NCBI RefSeq assembly: GCF_002836735.1
Contig: NZ_PJAS01000057.1
Location: forward strand, 1-64,000
Reading direction: 5' to 3'
DNA: 64,000 nucleotides
Origin: Psychrobacter sp. 4Bb
GTDB taxonomy: Bacteria; Pseudomonadota; Gammaproteobacteria; Pseudomonadales; Moraxellaceae
The notes below the pieces were generated by a model. That model was not told the DNA's origin. It worked only from the letters and a program-made list of their open reading frames with translations, and made no database searches. Within the stretch, counting starts at the first letter, position 1, and the number at the start of each line of letters is the position of its first letter. Shown one piece after another: positions 19,333 to 28,587 of the stretch. The position numbers and the translations under genes are program-made.

Positions 19333-22089
19333 TCAAAAATATATTACGCTATTATGCTCTTTCTGAACGGTAAGACTGGCTAATAGCGCTTCCTTTAATG
19401 CTTCCAGTCTATCAGGTGAGAGTGGCTTATCGTTTTGATCACTGATAGAAAACATATCCTCAGCACGCTCACCTAGAGTAGTAATACGCGCAGCATGTAC
19501 TTCGATTTGCTCTTGCAAGAAAACTTGCCCAACTCGCGCCAATAGCCCTGGCTGATCAAGCGTTTCTAAGCTCAAGATGTGCTGATCTGAGGCTTCATTG
19601 AACTCAAAGTTAATCACCGTTTTTACTTCAAAGTGTTTTAACTGACGCGGCATACGCTTGTTCGTCAGTTTAAGTACAGTAGGGTCTTTGAACGAATCAA
19701 TTAAGCGTTGTTTTAGCTCTTGTTGGCTCTCCTCATCGACCAGCAATGTGCCACTAGGATCTAGCAATACATAAGAATCCAAAGCAAAGTCACGGGTCGC
19801 TGTGATAATGCGTGCATCTAAAACATCTAGATTCATCTGATCAAATACTGCCATGGTAACGGCAAACAAATTCATCTGATCTTGGGTGTAGACAAAGACC
19901 TGTACCGCATCAAGTGCCAATTCGCGATGCTCACGCAAAACGACCAACGGTGGACTGTCAGCATTAGAGGCCAATCCAATCGGTGGGTGATTCAAAATAG
20001 CTTCGGTATGCCATAAGATATCTTCTGCAATCTCTCGCAAGAAATACTCATCGCCCAAGTCGTCCCACAGACGCAATACTTCATCGCGGTTCATATGCTG
20101 GTTATTGACATTATCTAGCATCGTCAACGCTTGCTTACGTGTAGCACTAATCATATCTTGACGATTGGTAGGCGCGTCGATATCAGCGCGCAAGATACGC
20201 CGAGTTTGTGAGTATAGCTGTTTCATGAGGGTCGCCCGCCAGCTGTTCCATAGCTGTGGGTTGGTCGCATTCATATCAGCCACCGTCAGTACATACAGAT
20301 GGTTTAGATGAGTCACGTTACCGATGAGATCAGAGAAAATAGTCACCACTTCAGGGTCTGAGATATCTTTTTTCTGTGCAGTAATCGACATAAGAAGGTG
20401 ATAGCGCGTGAGCCAGCCTACTAAGTTCGCATCTGCCAAGCTCATACCATGCGATAAGCAAAACTCAATCGATTCAGTTTGACCAAGCTCACTATGGTCA
20501 CCGCCACGGCCTTTAGCAATATCATGGAACATCGCTGCCAGTACCAAAATCTCTTTACGCTCGATACGCTGAAAGATAGAGCTGACTAGAGGGAACTCTT
20601 CATGGAAGGTTGGATCTGTAAATCGGTGCAAAATTCTAATCAAAAACAAGGTATGCGCATCTACAGTATATCGATGAAACAAGTCATATTGCATGAGGCC
20701 AGTGACTTGCGCAAAAGCAGGAATATAGTTACCCAATACTCCATAGCGATTCATGGTACGTAGACGATGAAATAGGTAGTTCTGTTCTTTTAAATTCGAT
20801 AAAAACAACGCTTTGTGAGTAGGGTTGTCTCTATATATCTGATCGATGCCGCGTGCGGCAATTTTGAGTGCGCGCAGGGTATGGGTGCGAACTTTATCGA
20901 TGCCATGCTGACCCATCAATAAAAACATCTCTAAGATAGAGTCTGGGTGCTGTGCAAACACTCGATGATGCGCAATGGCAATCTGGTTGCCAATACGATT
21001 GAATCGCGCATTTATAGGCTGTTTTTTTGGACGTTCATCGTCAGGCAGCTGCGGCTCTATGATCGTTTCATAATAATGATTGGTCAGCATCTCAGACAGT
21101 GTTGATATCTGCATAGCACAGCGATAATAGTCGCGCATAAACCGTTCGACCGCAGCGTTAGGCTGGTCGTCAGGCTGGGTCTCGTAGCCCATTAACTGAG
21201 CAATCTCACGCTGATAATCGAATAACAACTTGTTTTCATTACGGCCCGTCAGTACATGCAAGTAATGACGAATCTGCCATAAATACCCTTCGGCAAAGCT
21301 CAACTCATCAAACTCTTTTTCAGTCAAAAAGTTCTGTTGCACTAAATCATATAGCTTGCTCACGCGAAAATAACGCTTAGTGACCCAGCCGATGATATGG
21401 ATATCACGTAGTCCGCCCGGTGCTGTTTTGATATTGGGCTCAAGGTTGTACTCGGTGGCATTGTGCTGCAAATAACGCGCTTTGGATTCTTCCATTTTTA
21501 CATCAAAAAAGGCGCGAGGAGACCACTGTTTATTGACGATTTGAGCAGGCATGTCTTGCAATGTTTCATTGCCGATTAGGAGTCGAGCCTCTAGCTGAGC
21601 ACTGGCAATCGTATGATCAAGCGCAGCCTCTAGCGCATCATTGACGCTACGTACAGAAAGCGCAGGCTCTAGTCCTATATCCCATAGTAGAGCGACCAGT
21701 TTGTCGATTTTACTACTGGCATCAGCACCTATTTCACCAGGAGACAGGAGCAAAATATCGATGTCTGAGTAGAGCGATAGTTCACCGCGCCCGTAGCCAC
21801 CAGTCGCAAAAAATGCCAAATCAGTCTTATCTAACTCAAACCATTTGAATAATGCAATCAATAGGCTGTCGATAGCGCAAGCGCGTGCTGCAACCAGTTG
21901 GCGAATATTGGTGCCGCGTTCTAGTGAGCGGCTGATATCGTCGTTGATCTGGGCCAACCATTCAGGAATGCCAAGTAGGTTCTTGTCTGTCACATTTTTG
22001 GCTGACAGTGGGGATGAGTCTGTCGCCACTTCACTTGGTAGTATCGGTAAAGGCGTCAAATCAACAGAGGCGATATCACAATTAAACAT
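19333..22089 (-). CDS. glnD: [Protein-PII] uridylyltransferase/uridylyl-removing enzyme
   Basis: 918 residues, close to enteric GlnD. GlnD senses glutamine and adds or removes UMP on PII proteins. N-terminal nucleotidyltransferase motif GGYGRGELSLYSDIDILL with metal aspartates 109 and 111; the HD hydrolase motif MFHDIAKGRGGDHSELG near residue 522; two C-terminal ACT domains (about 715-800 and 830-905) for glutamine sensing. It lies downstream of map, with which it is commonly clustered, but here a 281-bp repeat element and map's own terminator separate them, so it probably has its own promoter in the remaining 190 bases. Confidence 0.95.
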   Translation of the reverse strand: MFNCDIASVDLTPLPILPSEVATDSSPLSAKNVTDKNLLGIPEWLAQINDDISRSLERGTNIRQLVAARACAIDSLLIALFKWFELDKTDLAFFATGGYGRGELSLYSDIDILLLSPGEIGADASSKIDKLVALLWDIGLEPALSVRSVNDALEAALDHTIASAQLEARLLIGNETLQDMPAQIVNKQWSPRAFFDVKMEESKARYLQHNATEYNLEPNIKTAPGGLRDIHIIGWVTKRYFRVSKLYDLVQQNFLTEKEFDELSFAEGYLWQIRHYLHVLTGRNENKLLFDYQREIAQLMGYETQPDDQPNAAVERFMRDYYRCAMQISTLSEMLTNHYYETIIEPQLPDDERPKKQPINARFNRIGNQIAIAHHRVFAQHPDSILEMFLLMGQHGIDKVRTHTLRALKIAARGIDQIYRDNPTHKALFLSNLKEQNYLFHRLRTMNRYGVLGNYIPAFAQVTGLMQYDLFHRYTVDAHTLFLIRILHRFTDPTFHEEFPLVSSIFQRIERKEILVLAAMFHDIAKGRGGDHSELGQTESIEFCLSHGMSLADANLVGWLTRYHLLMSITAQKKDISDPEVVTIFSDLIGNVTHLNHLYVLTVADMNATNPQLWNSWRATLMKQLYSQTRRILRADIDAPTNRQDMISATRKQALTMLDNVNNQHMNRDEVLRLWDDLGDEYFLREIAEDILWHTEAILNHPPIGLASNADSPPLVVLREHRELALDAVQVFVYTQDQMNLFAVTMAVFDQMNLDVLDARIITATRDFALDSYVLLDPSGTLLVDEESQQELKQRLIDSFKDPTVLKLTNKRMPRQLKHFEVKTVINFEFNEASDQHILSLETLDQPGLLARVGQVFLQEQIEVHAARITTLGERAEDMFSISDQNDKPLSPDRLEALKEALLASLTVQKEHNSVIYF

Positions 22090-22282
22090 GAGTGTTATCC
22101 AGTTAAGAGTTTAGAAATAGAACGTTTGAGCTGAGCGCTATTGGGCATCTAATGTGCTGATGGCTAATAAAAGTCACGAATAGCATATATCAATATAGGT
22201 GCTGATAAATATATCAATAGAAGTTATCAGGTCATCTGAGTATAAAGACAAAGCGCCTATAAGCACAATACTCAATATGGAC

Positions 22283-22563
22283 TAGGGCGTGTTTGATATT
22301 CACAAATAGGCACTGCTGATTGCTAAAACTGTTCTAGACAAGGCGTAAAACGACGGTAATGCTTGTGCCTTAACTAGGTTTACAAAGCAGTATGGGGCAG
22401 TTTTAGCCTCAGCTCCAATATTAATAGAAGGAGACAGGGCTATTTTTTGCCATTTCATTGTTAAAAATAGACGGTTAGAATGGCTAAATTTACTATTTTT
22501 AACGTCGAACTGTCTAAAAAATAGTCTCTGTCAGTGCCATGGTTGAATATCAAACACGCCCTA
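22283..22563. repeat. Structured inverted-repeat element (MITE-like), copy C
   Basis: 281 bp bounded by a perfect 20-bp inverted repeat, TAGGGCGTGTTTGATATTCA and its exact complement ending at 22563. Three further nested inverted repeats lie inside: GCTAAAACTG (22322-22331) with CAGTTTTAGC (22398-22407); CTATTTTTT (22440-22448) with AAAAAATAG (22516-22524); and GTTAAAAATAG (22460-22470) with CTATTTTTAAC (22493-22503). There is no coding frame. It fills most of the gap between glnD and map. Confidence 0.85.
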
Positions 22564-22572
22564 ATTAAAGAC

Positions 22573-22600
22573 CAAAAAAAAGACCGCCTAAGCGATCTTT
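22573..22600 (-). terminator. Rho-independent terminator of map
   Basis: On the minus strand AAAGATCGC and GCGGTCTTT form a hairpin (one G-U pair) followed by eight T. It begins 8 bases beyond the map stop. Confidence 0.85.
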
Positions 22601-22607
22601 GATTGTA

Positions 22608-23402
22608 CTACTGCGTCAAAAAACTTAAATCTTCTTCGGGGCGAGTGGTAAACACCTCACAACCATTATCTGTTACGACCATGGTGTGCTCCCATTGAGC
22701 AGACAATTTGCGGTCTTTAGTAATCGCTGTCCACTCATCTGGCAAGATCTTAGTTTGCCACGTGCCTTGGTTAATCATAGGCTCAATGGTAAACGTCATG
22801 CCTGTTTTTAGCTCAAAACCAGTGCCTTTTTTGCCATAGTGCATGACTTGTGGCTCGTGGTGGAATTCATCACTGATACCATGACCACAGAACTCGCGAA
22901 CGATACTAAAACGCTCAGGCTCGACAACGGCCTGAATAGCAGCGCCAACATCACCTAGGCGTGCACCGTTTTTGACCACGCTCATACCTGCATAAAGGGC
23001 GTCTTGTGCCACTTTGCAAATACGCTGTGCCATGATAGAGCCGTTGCCGACGATCCACATTTTTGAGGTATCGCCATAGTAACCATCTTTGATAACAGTC
23101 ACATCGATGTTGATAATATCCCCATCTTTTAGCAGCTTGCTTTCAGTTGGGATACCGTGACAGACAACATGGTTGACTGAGGTACAGATAGATTTTGGAA
23201 AACCATTATAGTTAAGTGGGGCAGGGATAGCCTGCTGCACATTAACAATATAGTCATGGGCGATCTGATTGAGTGCTTCGGTACTGACGCCCACTTTGAC
23301 ATGCTCGTCGAGCATGACAAGGACATCACTAGCGAGTTTACCGGCCACACGCATTTTTTCTATGGCTTCTGGAGACTGGATAAGGGATTTTTTAGTCATC
23401 AT
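22608..23402 (-). CDS. map: Type I methionyl aminopeptidase
   Basis: 264 residues. The enzyme removes the N-terminal Met from new proteins in the cytoplasm. The metal-binding pattern is clear: D in NIDVTVIKDGYYGD (two Asp), H in FCGHGIS, and Glu residues in TIEPM and in the C-terminal WEHTMVVT. Substrate-pocket CHGIPT is present. The start is ATG at 23402 with a second Met directly after; the ribosome site is weak (AAGA). It reads away from the lipase gene and ends in a terminator, so it is monocistronic rather than fused to glnD transcription. Confidence 0.96.
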   Translation of the reverse strand: MMTKKSLIQSPEAIEKMRVAGKLASDVLVMLDEHVKVGVSTEALNQIAHDYIVNVQQAIPAPLNYNGFPKSICTSVNHVVCHGIPTESKLLKDGDIINIDVTVIKDGYYGDTSKMWIVGNGSIMAQRICKVAQDALYAGMSVVKNGARLGDVGAAIQAVVEPERFSIVREFCGHGISDEFHHEPQVMHYGKKGTGFELKTGMTFTIEPMINQGTWQTKILPDEWTAITKDRKLSAQWEHTMVVTDNGCEVFTTRPEEDLSFLTQ

Positions 23403-23569
23403 CGTATATCTTATAATTATGGGTTCATTGTAGATAGATTATACCATAAACGTACTAGTGACACTTTTACGTTAAGTGATAGTGTACCTATCATTATCAT
23501 TGATAATAATTGCTTTACAGCTTGGTAAGGGCTTATATGACTCATTAGTCAGACTAATATATTCATATT

Positions 23570-23600
23570 TTGACAAATTAGTTGAATGTTGCAGGATATA
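23570..23600 (+). promoter_or_regulatory. Candidate sigma-70 promoter for the lipase-foldase unit
   Basis: TTGACA at 23570-23575 and GGATAT(A) starting at 23594 are separated by about 18-19 bases, near 100 bases before the lipase ATG. This is by eye only; the -10 is imperfect. Confidence 0.35.
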
Positions 23601-23697
23601 TAAGTAATGTAATTTTGCCTGCTAACGGAATTAGCAGCAATTTTTACTGTAGTTGTGCAGTAAAAATAACCAAATCAATGATAACAAGGATGTTGTT

Positions 23698-24774
23698 ATG
23701 ACGCTTTCTTTGTACATTCGTGCAGCTCTCACACCAAAGACATTGTTACCGATACTGGGTTCAATCAGTGCTGGTGTACTTCTAATGACCATACAAACCA
23801 CTTCTGCTCAAGCTGCAGGACAATACTATAATTGTGCCAATGCTAACGGTTGCAAGTTGGTGGACAGTAAATATTTCACTTCTAGTTACACTAAAACTCA
23901 ATATCCAGTCGTCTTAGCACACGGACTTGGCGGCTTCACGACGTTATTTGGAGTCATTGATTATTTCAACGGGATTCCAGAAGACTTGATGAAAGGTGGC
24001 TCAGAGGTATATACCACCAAAACGTCAGCGGTCAATAACAGCGAAGTTCGAGGTGAGCAATTGCTACAGCAGGTCAAGACCATTGCTGCCATTTCAGGTG
24101 AGTCTAAAGTCAATTTATTTGGACACAGTCAGGGCGGTATAGATATCCGTTATGTCGCTGGCGTCGCGCCAAAGTACGTGGCCTCAGTAACCGCAGTATC
24201 AAGTCCAGAGCAAGGGTCAAAAACCGCTGATTTTGTTAAAAATGTCCTTGAGCCAAATAATACTTCTGGACAGCCATCTAATGTCACCACCCAGCTAGTA
24301 TCAGGCGTGTTTAATCTGATTGGTGGCTTTACAGATATTGGTTCTGGTATAAGTTTCAATCAAATTCAACAACAAGATGGCTGGCAAGCGCTCGTGGCTC
24401 TATCGACCGATGGTGCTGCTAAGTTCAATGCCAAATTTCCTGCAGCAATGCCAAAAAACTATTGTGGTCAACCGACTAGTACTGCGGTCAATGGCATCAA
24501 ATACTATTCATTTAGCGGCGTTGGGCAAATAACGAGTGCACTTGACCCTAGCGATTATCTATTGGCCGCAACGGGCGTACCGTTTGCAGGTGAGTCTAAT
24601 GATGGATTGGTATCTGCTTGCTCAAGTCGTCTTGGTTATGTGATTCGTGATAATTATAGAATGAATCATTTGGATTCCGCCGATCAAGTCTTGGGTCTGA
24701 CGGCATGGGGAGAGTCTGAGCCAAAATCTATCTATCGTACCCAGGTAAACCGTCTGAAAAACGCCAACCTATAA
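23698..24774 (+). CDS. Secreted triacylglycerol lipase (family I.1/I.2 type)
   Basis: 358 residues from the ATG at 23698, chosen because AAGGA lies 7 bases upstream; the open frame runs back to a TTG 45 bases earlier. A signal peptide ends near AQA (about residue 38). The nucleophile elbow GHSQGG puts the catalytic Ser at residue 144; the oxyanion HG is in VLAHGLGGF. Asp in SNDGLV and His in MNHLD complete the triad. The Cys pair in NYCGQP and SACSS matches the disulfide of Pseudomonas family I lipases; an extra CANANGC near the mature N-terminus is unusual. Followed 46 bases later by its foldase gene. Secretion is expected via Sec and type II systems. Confidence 0.92.
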   Translation: MTLSLYIRAALTPKTLLPILGSISAGVLLMTIQTTSAQAAGQYYNCANANGCKLVDSKYFTSSYTKTQYPVVLAHGLGGFTTLFGVIDYFNGIPEDLMKGGSEVYTTKTSAVNNSEVRGEQLLQQVKTIAAISGESKVNLFGHSQGGIDIRYVAGVAPKYVASVTAVSSPEQGSKTADFVKNVLEPNNTSGQPSNVTTQLVSGVFNLIGGFTDIGSGISFNQIQQQDGWQALVALSTDGAAKFNAKFPAAMPKNYCGQPTSTAVNGIKYYSFSGVGQITSALDPSDYLLAATGVPFAGESNDGLVSACSSRLGYVIRDNYRMNHLDSADQVLGLTAWGESEPKSIYRTQVNRLKNANL

Positions 24775-24820
24775 GCTGAACTACAAAATAATAATGCTCA
24801 TTGATTGAGAAATATCGTTT

Positions 24821-25927
24821 ATGTCAAATAACCGCCGTCCAGCCTATGCAACAATTGCTATCATCGCCGTGGTTATCATTGCCACAGCGGCGGTTATTTT
24901 GTGGTTCAAGCCTAGTAATGATGTAAATTCAACTTCAACCAAACCGTCCGTCTCTGATAATGAGAGTAGCGAGTCAGTGATAATTGAGTTGGCTGCGGGA
25001 CAAGTCGTAAAAGCGACAATGACACCCAGCCAGTCTCAATTTGTCACAGGATTAGAAAATTTACCACGCTCATTAAAGGGCACCCAAATTGATGGTGAAA
25101 TTATCATCGATGAAAATAAACAGTTGGTCGTCACTGAAGGTCTGCGGCGTTTGTTTGATTATTTTTTATCCGCCCTAGGTGAGGAAGAAGAAGCGACTAT
25201 ATTTGCCCGTGTGGAGAGTTATATTCGCCATCACACACCAGAGCCTGCCGCTAGCCAAGCGGTCACTATTTTTAATCAATATGTTGCTTACCTTAAAGCA
25301 CTTCCTGAGATAGAAAAGCGCTATGGTAATCTGCAATTACAGGCGACCAAAAGTGGCGAGCTGGATTTGAACGCAGTTGCCCAACAAAAACAAGATATCG
25401 CTAATCTACGACAGCAGTACTTTGATAAGCAAACTATTACAGCATTTTTTGGCGCAGAGGATGATTACGATAGTTATAGTATAGAGATGGTCAGAATTGA
25501 CCAAAATAAGCAAATGTCTGACGCACAGAAACAAGCTGCCCGTCAGGACTATATTAGTCGATTGCCAGAGAATGCTACTAAAAGCAATATCATGCAACAA
25601 GCCAATATTAGCGAGTTGATGACTCGCACTGAACAGATGAAAGCTCGCGGTGCAACGCCCGAGGAGTTATATAATATGCGCCGAGAGCTAGTAGGCGCAC
25701 CAGCAGCAGAAAGGCTGGCACAAGTAGATCAAGAAGACGCTAATTTTGACCAACGCTTCACCCAGTATGAAACTCAAAAAAATCTCCTATTAAGCCAAGG
25801 TGTCGATGTAGCCCAAGCGCAAATTCAGATAAATCAGCTTGAACAGCAGTTATTTGATGATACTGAGCGTAAGCGTTTAGATGGTTATGCGGCATTGCAA
25901 CGACAGCAAGCTGTGAATAATCCCTAA
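24821..25927 (+). CDS. lifO: Lipase-specific foldase (lipase secretion chaperone)
   Basis: 368 residues. LifO is anchored in the inner membrane and folds the lipase in the periplasm. It has one N-terminal membrane segment (about 7-28) followed by a Ser/Thr-rich variable linker. The helical domain has LRRLFDYFLSALGE (about 107-120), which is the conserved RxxFDY(F/C)LSAxGE motif of the family, and then long amphipathic helices to the end. It follows the lipase gene by 46 bases without a terminator, so the two form one operon, as in Pseudomonas and Burkholderia. Confidence 0.92.
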   Translation: MSNNRRPAYATIAIIAVVIIATAAVILWFKPSNDVNSTSTKPSVSDNESSESVIIELAAGQVVKATMTPSQSQFVTGLENLPRSLKGTQIDGEIIIDENKQLVVTEGLRRLFDYFLSALGEEEEATIFARVESYIRHHTPEPAASQAVTIFNQYVAYLKALPEIEKRYGNLQLQATKSGELDLNAVAQQKQDIANLRQQYFDKQTITAFFGAEDDYDSYSIEMVRIDQNKQMSDAQKQAARQDYISRLPENATKSNIMQQANISELMTRTEQMKARGATPEELYNMRRELVGAPAAERLAQVDQEDANFDQRFTQYETQKNLLLSQGVDVAQAQIQINQLEQQLFDDTERKRLDGYAALQRQQAVNNP

Positions 25928-26286
25928 TTATCGTCAATAGTTACCATCACTAGCTATCATCAATAATCATCGTTGATACGGATGGATAGAGTTAGCGGAT
26001 TATAGTTAGCAGCTCATTTAGGTACTGGCAAGAGCAAGTAGTCAGATATTTGCAAAGTAGTACAAAATACATTCCGAATAACTACCCAGTTTATGATGAC
26101 ACTTCCCTGTGAGTCATGCACAATATTGTCATTGTTTAGAGCATTAAATAAAACAATAAATGAATCATAATAAATCTGAGCTTTTACTATGTTTATTAGA
26201 GCTTATCGCCTGTTTATTAGCGCTAATCACTCATGCAGATAGGATGTTTAGTAAAAGTATCGGATGCAATAAAGCGAGGAGTTGAT
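25928..26286. other. Intergenic region between lifO and the META lipoprotein gene
   Basis: 359 AT-rich bases. I see no terminator with a convincing T run, no RNA gene and no open frame with a start site. It must carry the promoter of the META gene. Confidence 0.5.
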
Positions 26287-26772
26287 ATGAAGAACATGAC
26301 TAAAGTAATGATGGCCGCGACATTGGCAGTTGGCACACTTGCCGCAGGTTGTCAGACGACGAATTTGCCTGCGCCAGTTAACCAACCAATCACTGCAGAT
26401 GTCTTGCAAGCGCACAACTGGCAGCTCGTTGATGCCAAACATAGCAATGGTGATAAAGTAACGCAGCTGTTTTTTGACCCAGCCAAGCCATTAACGTTAA
26501 ATTTTATGAATGATAACGGTAGAGATTACGTGGCATTTATGAATACCTGTAATAACATGGGTGCTGGATATAGCGTTGCAAATGGTGAAGTCGAGATTAA
26601 AAACGGCATTAGTACTATGATGGCATGTCCTGAACCGCAAGCCAGCTTTGATACTGCTGCATTAGCCACTGTAAAAGGTAAGTACAGCCTTAGTAAGAAT
26701 GCCAACAATGTGCCTATTTTGACCATTAAAAACGATGATCAAGTCGCTTATTTTAAAGCCGTTGCGAAGTAG
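26287..26772 (+). CDS. META-domain (HslJ-like) lipoprotein
   Basis: 161 residues from the ATG at 26287, which has GAGGAG six bases upstream (the frame is open 18 codons further). The lipobox LAAGC puts the lipidated Cys at about residue 19. The remainder is one META domain: NWQLV near the start, a strand-rich core, then NTCNNMGAGYSVANGEVEI and STMMACPEP, the pattern of HslJ-like proteins. A Cys pair is present in the two motifs. HslJ is a heat-inducible outer-membrane lipoprotein linked to novobiocin resistance in E. coli; the role here is inferred only from that. Terminator follows at 26872. Confidence 0.85.
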   Translation: MKNMTKVMMAATLAVGTLAAGCQTTNLPAPVNQPITADVLQAHNWQLVDAKHSNGDKVTQLFFDPAKPLTLNFMNDNGRDYVAFMNTCNNMGAGYSVANGEVEIKNGISTMMACPEPQASFDTAALATVKGKYSLSKNANNVPILTIKNDDQVAYFKAVAK

Positions 26773-26871
26773 CTTAATGATTGAGTGAACAGTTTGACTG
26801 GTTCGTGAACTTAAGTAATTAGAGTTGCTCGTTTGAAGTTACTCATGTGAAGTTGCTCTTTTTGAAACGCA

Positions 26872-26903
26872 AAATGCCTCGCTATCAAGTGGGGCATTTT
26901 TTT
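26872..26903 (+). terminator. Rho-independent terminator of the META lipoprotein gene
   Basis: AAATGCCTCGC pairs with GTGGGGCATTT (two G-U pairs) around TATCAA, followed by seven T. Confidence 0.85.
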
Positions 26904-27063
26904 ATCCAAAATTTAGTCCAGTTTAGGTTACACTAGAGTAATGTTTCTGTAATATCTTTGATTTTTTAAATTGATGGTGATGGCTCTGAATTTATGTCGA
27001 TAACGATCGCTTTCTTAGATATTTATAAGACTTTTATCATCAAGCTCTGTTGGATATGACGCT

Positions 27064-28098
27064 ATGCTGAAAACTGCCATAAATAAAACAACCATGTGTA
27101 AAGAGAATCTATCTAAATCAAGCATAGATAGACTAATGATAAAAGCACCTATTGCCATCGGCGTATTTGCTGTACTTACCGGTTGCCAGACATTACATAA
27201 TACCTCAGTAAAAAAGCCAACCAGTACAGTCGAGACCAATCCAATGACTGCACGTATGCCAGTGATTGATCGCCGAGGATATATTGCCTATATAGAAGAG
27301 CAGGGCGTAGGTACGGCAAAAGTATCGTCACTCTATAGTATCCGTCCTGACGGTAGCGATCGTCAGCTCATCGATCAGCTTAATGGCTATATCTATGCGC
27401 CAGCATGGTCGGCAGACGGACAACTGCTTGCCTATAGCAAACAAGCCCCGCGTGAGCATCCCAAAATTTATATTTATGATCGTAGTAGCAATACGCGCAA
27501 CCTAGTGGTAAATGCTGAAGGCAGCAATATGTCAGTGTCATTTTCACCCGATGGTCAAGATTTGCTTTATAGCTCTACTGTCGGTGGTAATGCTGATATC
27601 TATAAGATGCGTCTGAGTGATGGTAATACCCAGCAGTTAACGACTCTGCCGAGTACAGAGGTACAGCCCAGTTATGCTGCCGATGGCAAGAGCTTTGTCT
27701 ATACCAGTGATAAAGTCCGTGCTGGACGACCGCGAATTTATCGTTATGACTTCGCTACGGGCAATGCGACAACTGTATCAACAAATGGGTATGTGGCCAG
27801 TCCTCAGCTTAGCTTAGATGGTCAGCGTATGGCTTATCTAAATGGTCGCAAGGCGGCTGTCATGACCTTGATGACTGGGCAAGTGGTCAACTTGGCAGAA
27901 ACAGGGCTTGATGAACCCGCACGTCTATCTCCCTCTGGCAATTATGCCGTCTATCCAACTCGCCGTTTGAATGTGGGCGGGCAAGTAGCAAGCCAAAATG
28001 GTGGTAGTCTAGTTATCCATTCGCTGTCAGGTAATATCAGCTATGCCATTAGCGGTCAAAATGGTGGAGTCGTACGCTCACCGATATGGGGTCGTTAG
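27064..28098 (+). CDS. TolB-like beta-propeller lipoprotein
   Basis: 344 residues. A lipobox LTGC lies at about residue 41, later than usual; the N-terminal 40 residues before it contain Met at 11 and 25 that could be the true start (no start has a good ribosome site). The rest has WD40/PD40-like repeats of the TolB kind: YAPAWSADGQLLAYS, MSVSFSPDGQDLLYSS, VQPSYAADGKSFVYTS, ASPQLSLDGQRMAYL, and ARLSPSGNYAVY, that is about five to six propeller blades. Unlike TolB itself it has no D1 domain and no tol/pal neighbours, so it is a TolB paralogue with unknown partner, probably outer-membrane anchored. Confidence 0.83.
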   Translation: MLKTAINKTTMCKENLSKSSIDRLMIKAPIAIGVFAVLTGCQTLHNTSVKKPTSTVETNPMTARMPVIDRRGYIAYIEEQGVGTAKVSSLYSIRPDGSDRQLIDQLNGYIYAPAWSADGQLLAYSKQAPREHPKIYIYDRSSNTRNLVVNAEGSNMSVSFSPDGQDLLYSSTVGGNADIYKMRLSDGNTQQLTTLPSTEVQPSYAADGKSFVYTSDKVRAGRPRIYRYDFATGNATTVSTNGYVASPQLSLDGQRMAYLNGRKAAVMTLMTGQVVNLAETGLDEPARLSPSGNYAVYPTRRLNVGGQVASQNGGSLVIHSLSGNISYAISGQNGGVVRSPIWGR

Positions 28099-28166
28099 TG
28101 TATTAAACGCATATCGAAATTCTAATACTTAATTCAAAAATAAGATAAATCTGAGGATAAAAAAGT

Positions 28167-28328
28167 ATGGCGCACAAAAAGAAGAATGTCCGCAAAAAAC
28201 TTTGCCCTGTCTGCGAGCGCGAATTTAGTTGGACTAAGAAGCTTGATAAAAACTGGGAGAGCATGGTCTATTGCTCAGACCAATGTCGCCGTGTTAAAAA
28301 GTACGAAGGACTGGATCATCAAAAGTAA
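28167..28328 (+). CDS. DUF2256 mini-protein, first copy
   Basis: 53 residues, with ATG at 28167 and GAGG 11 bases upstream. The pattern is a Lys-rich start (MAHKKKNVRKK), then C-P-V-C (residues 13-16) and, 19 residues later, C-x3-C in YCSDQCRR (36-40): a small four-Cys zinc ribbon of the DUF2256 type. Function of the family is unknown; the positively charged ends suggest RNA or DNA contact. It lies 68 bases after the TolB-like gene. The second copy begins 45 bases after its stop. Confidence 0.85.
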   Translation: MAHKKKNVRKKLCPVCEREFSWTKKLDKNWESMVYCSDQCRRVKKYEGLDHQK

Positions 28329-28373
28329 GATGTCACCACAATACAAGTAGTTAGAAGTAGATGGGAGCAAATA

Positions 28374-28520
28374 ATGGCACATAAAAAAGTAAACCTACCG
28401 CAAAAAACTTGCCCCGTCTGCCAGCGCCCATTTACGTGGCGTAAGAAGTGGGAGAAAGACTGGGAGCAGGTGATCTATTGTTCTGAGCGGTGTCGTCGGA
28501 GTAAATCAAAAAATGACTAG
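28374..28520 (+). CDS. DUF2256 mini-protein, second copy
   Basis: 48 residues, ATG at 28374 with GGGAG 6 bases upstream. The same layout as the preceding gene: MAHKK start, CPVC at 13-16, and [10 protein letters not shown] at 35-44. The two are about half identical (shared MAHKK, CPVC, F.W.KK, DW or NWE, YCS..CRR), so they arose by a tandem duplication. The C-terminus is shorter. Ends in a terminator at 28529. Confidence 0.85.
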   Translation: MAHKKVNLPQKTCPVCQRPFTWRKKWEKDWEQVIYCSERCRRSKSKND

Positions 28521-28528
28521 ATCAACAT

Positions 28529-28567
28529 AAAGTTCAGACTATCCATTGATAAGCTGAACTTTATTTT
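28529..28567 (+). terminator. Terminator after the DUF2256 pair (possibly bidirectional)
   Basis: AAAGTTCAG pairs with CTGAACTTT, with an inner TATC/GATA stem, and is followed by TTATTTTT. The convergent lipoprotein gene starts its 3' end 21 bases away, so it may serve both. Confidence 0.7.
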
Positions 28568-28587
28568 TGCACTTTTATTTTTGACAG

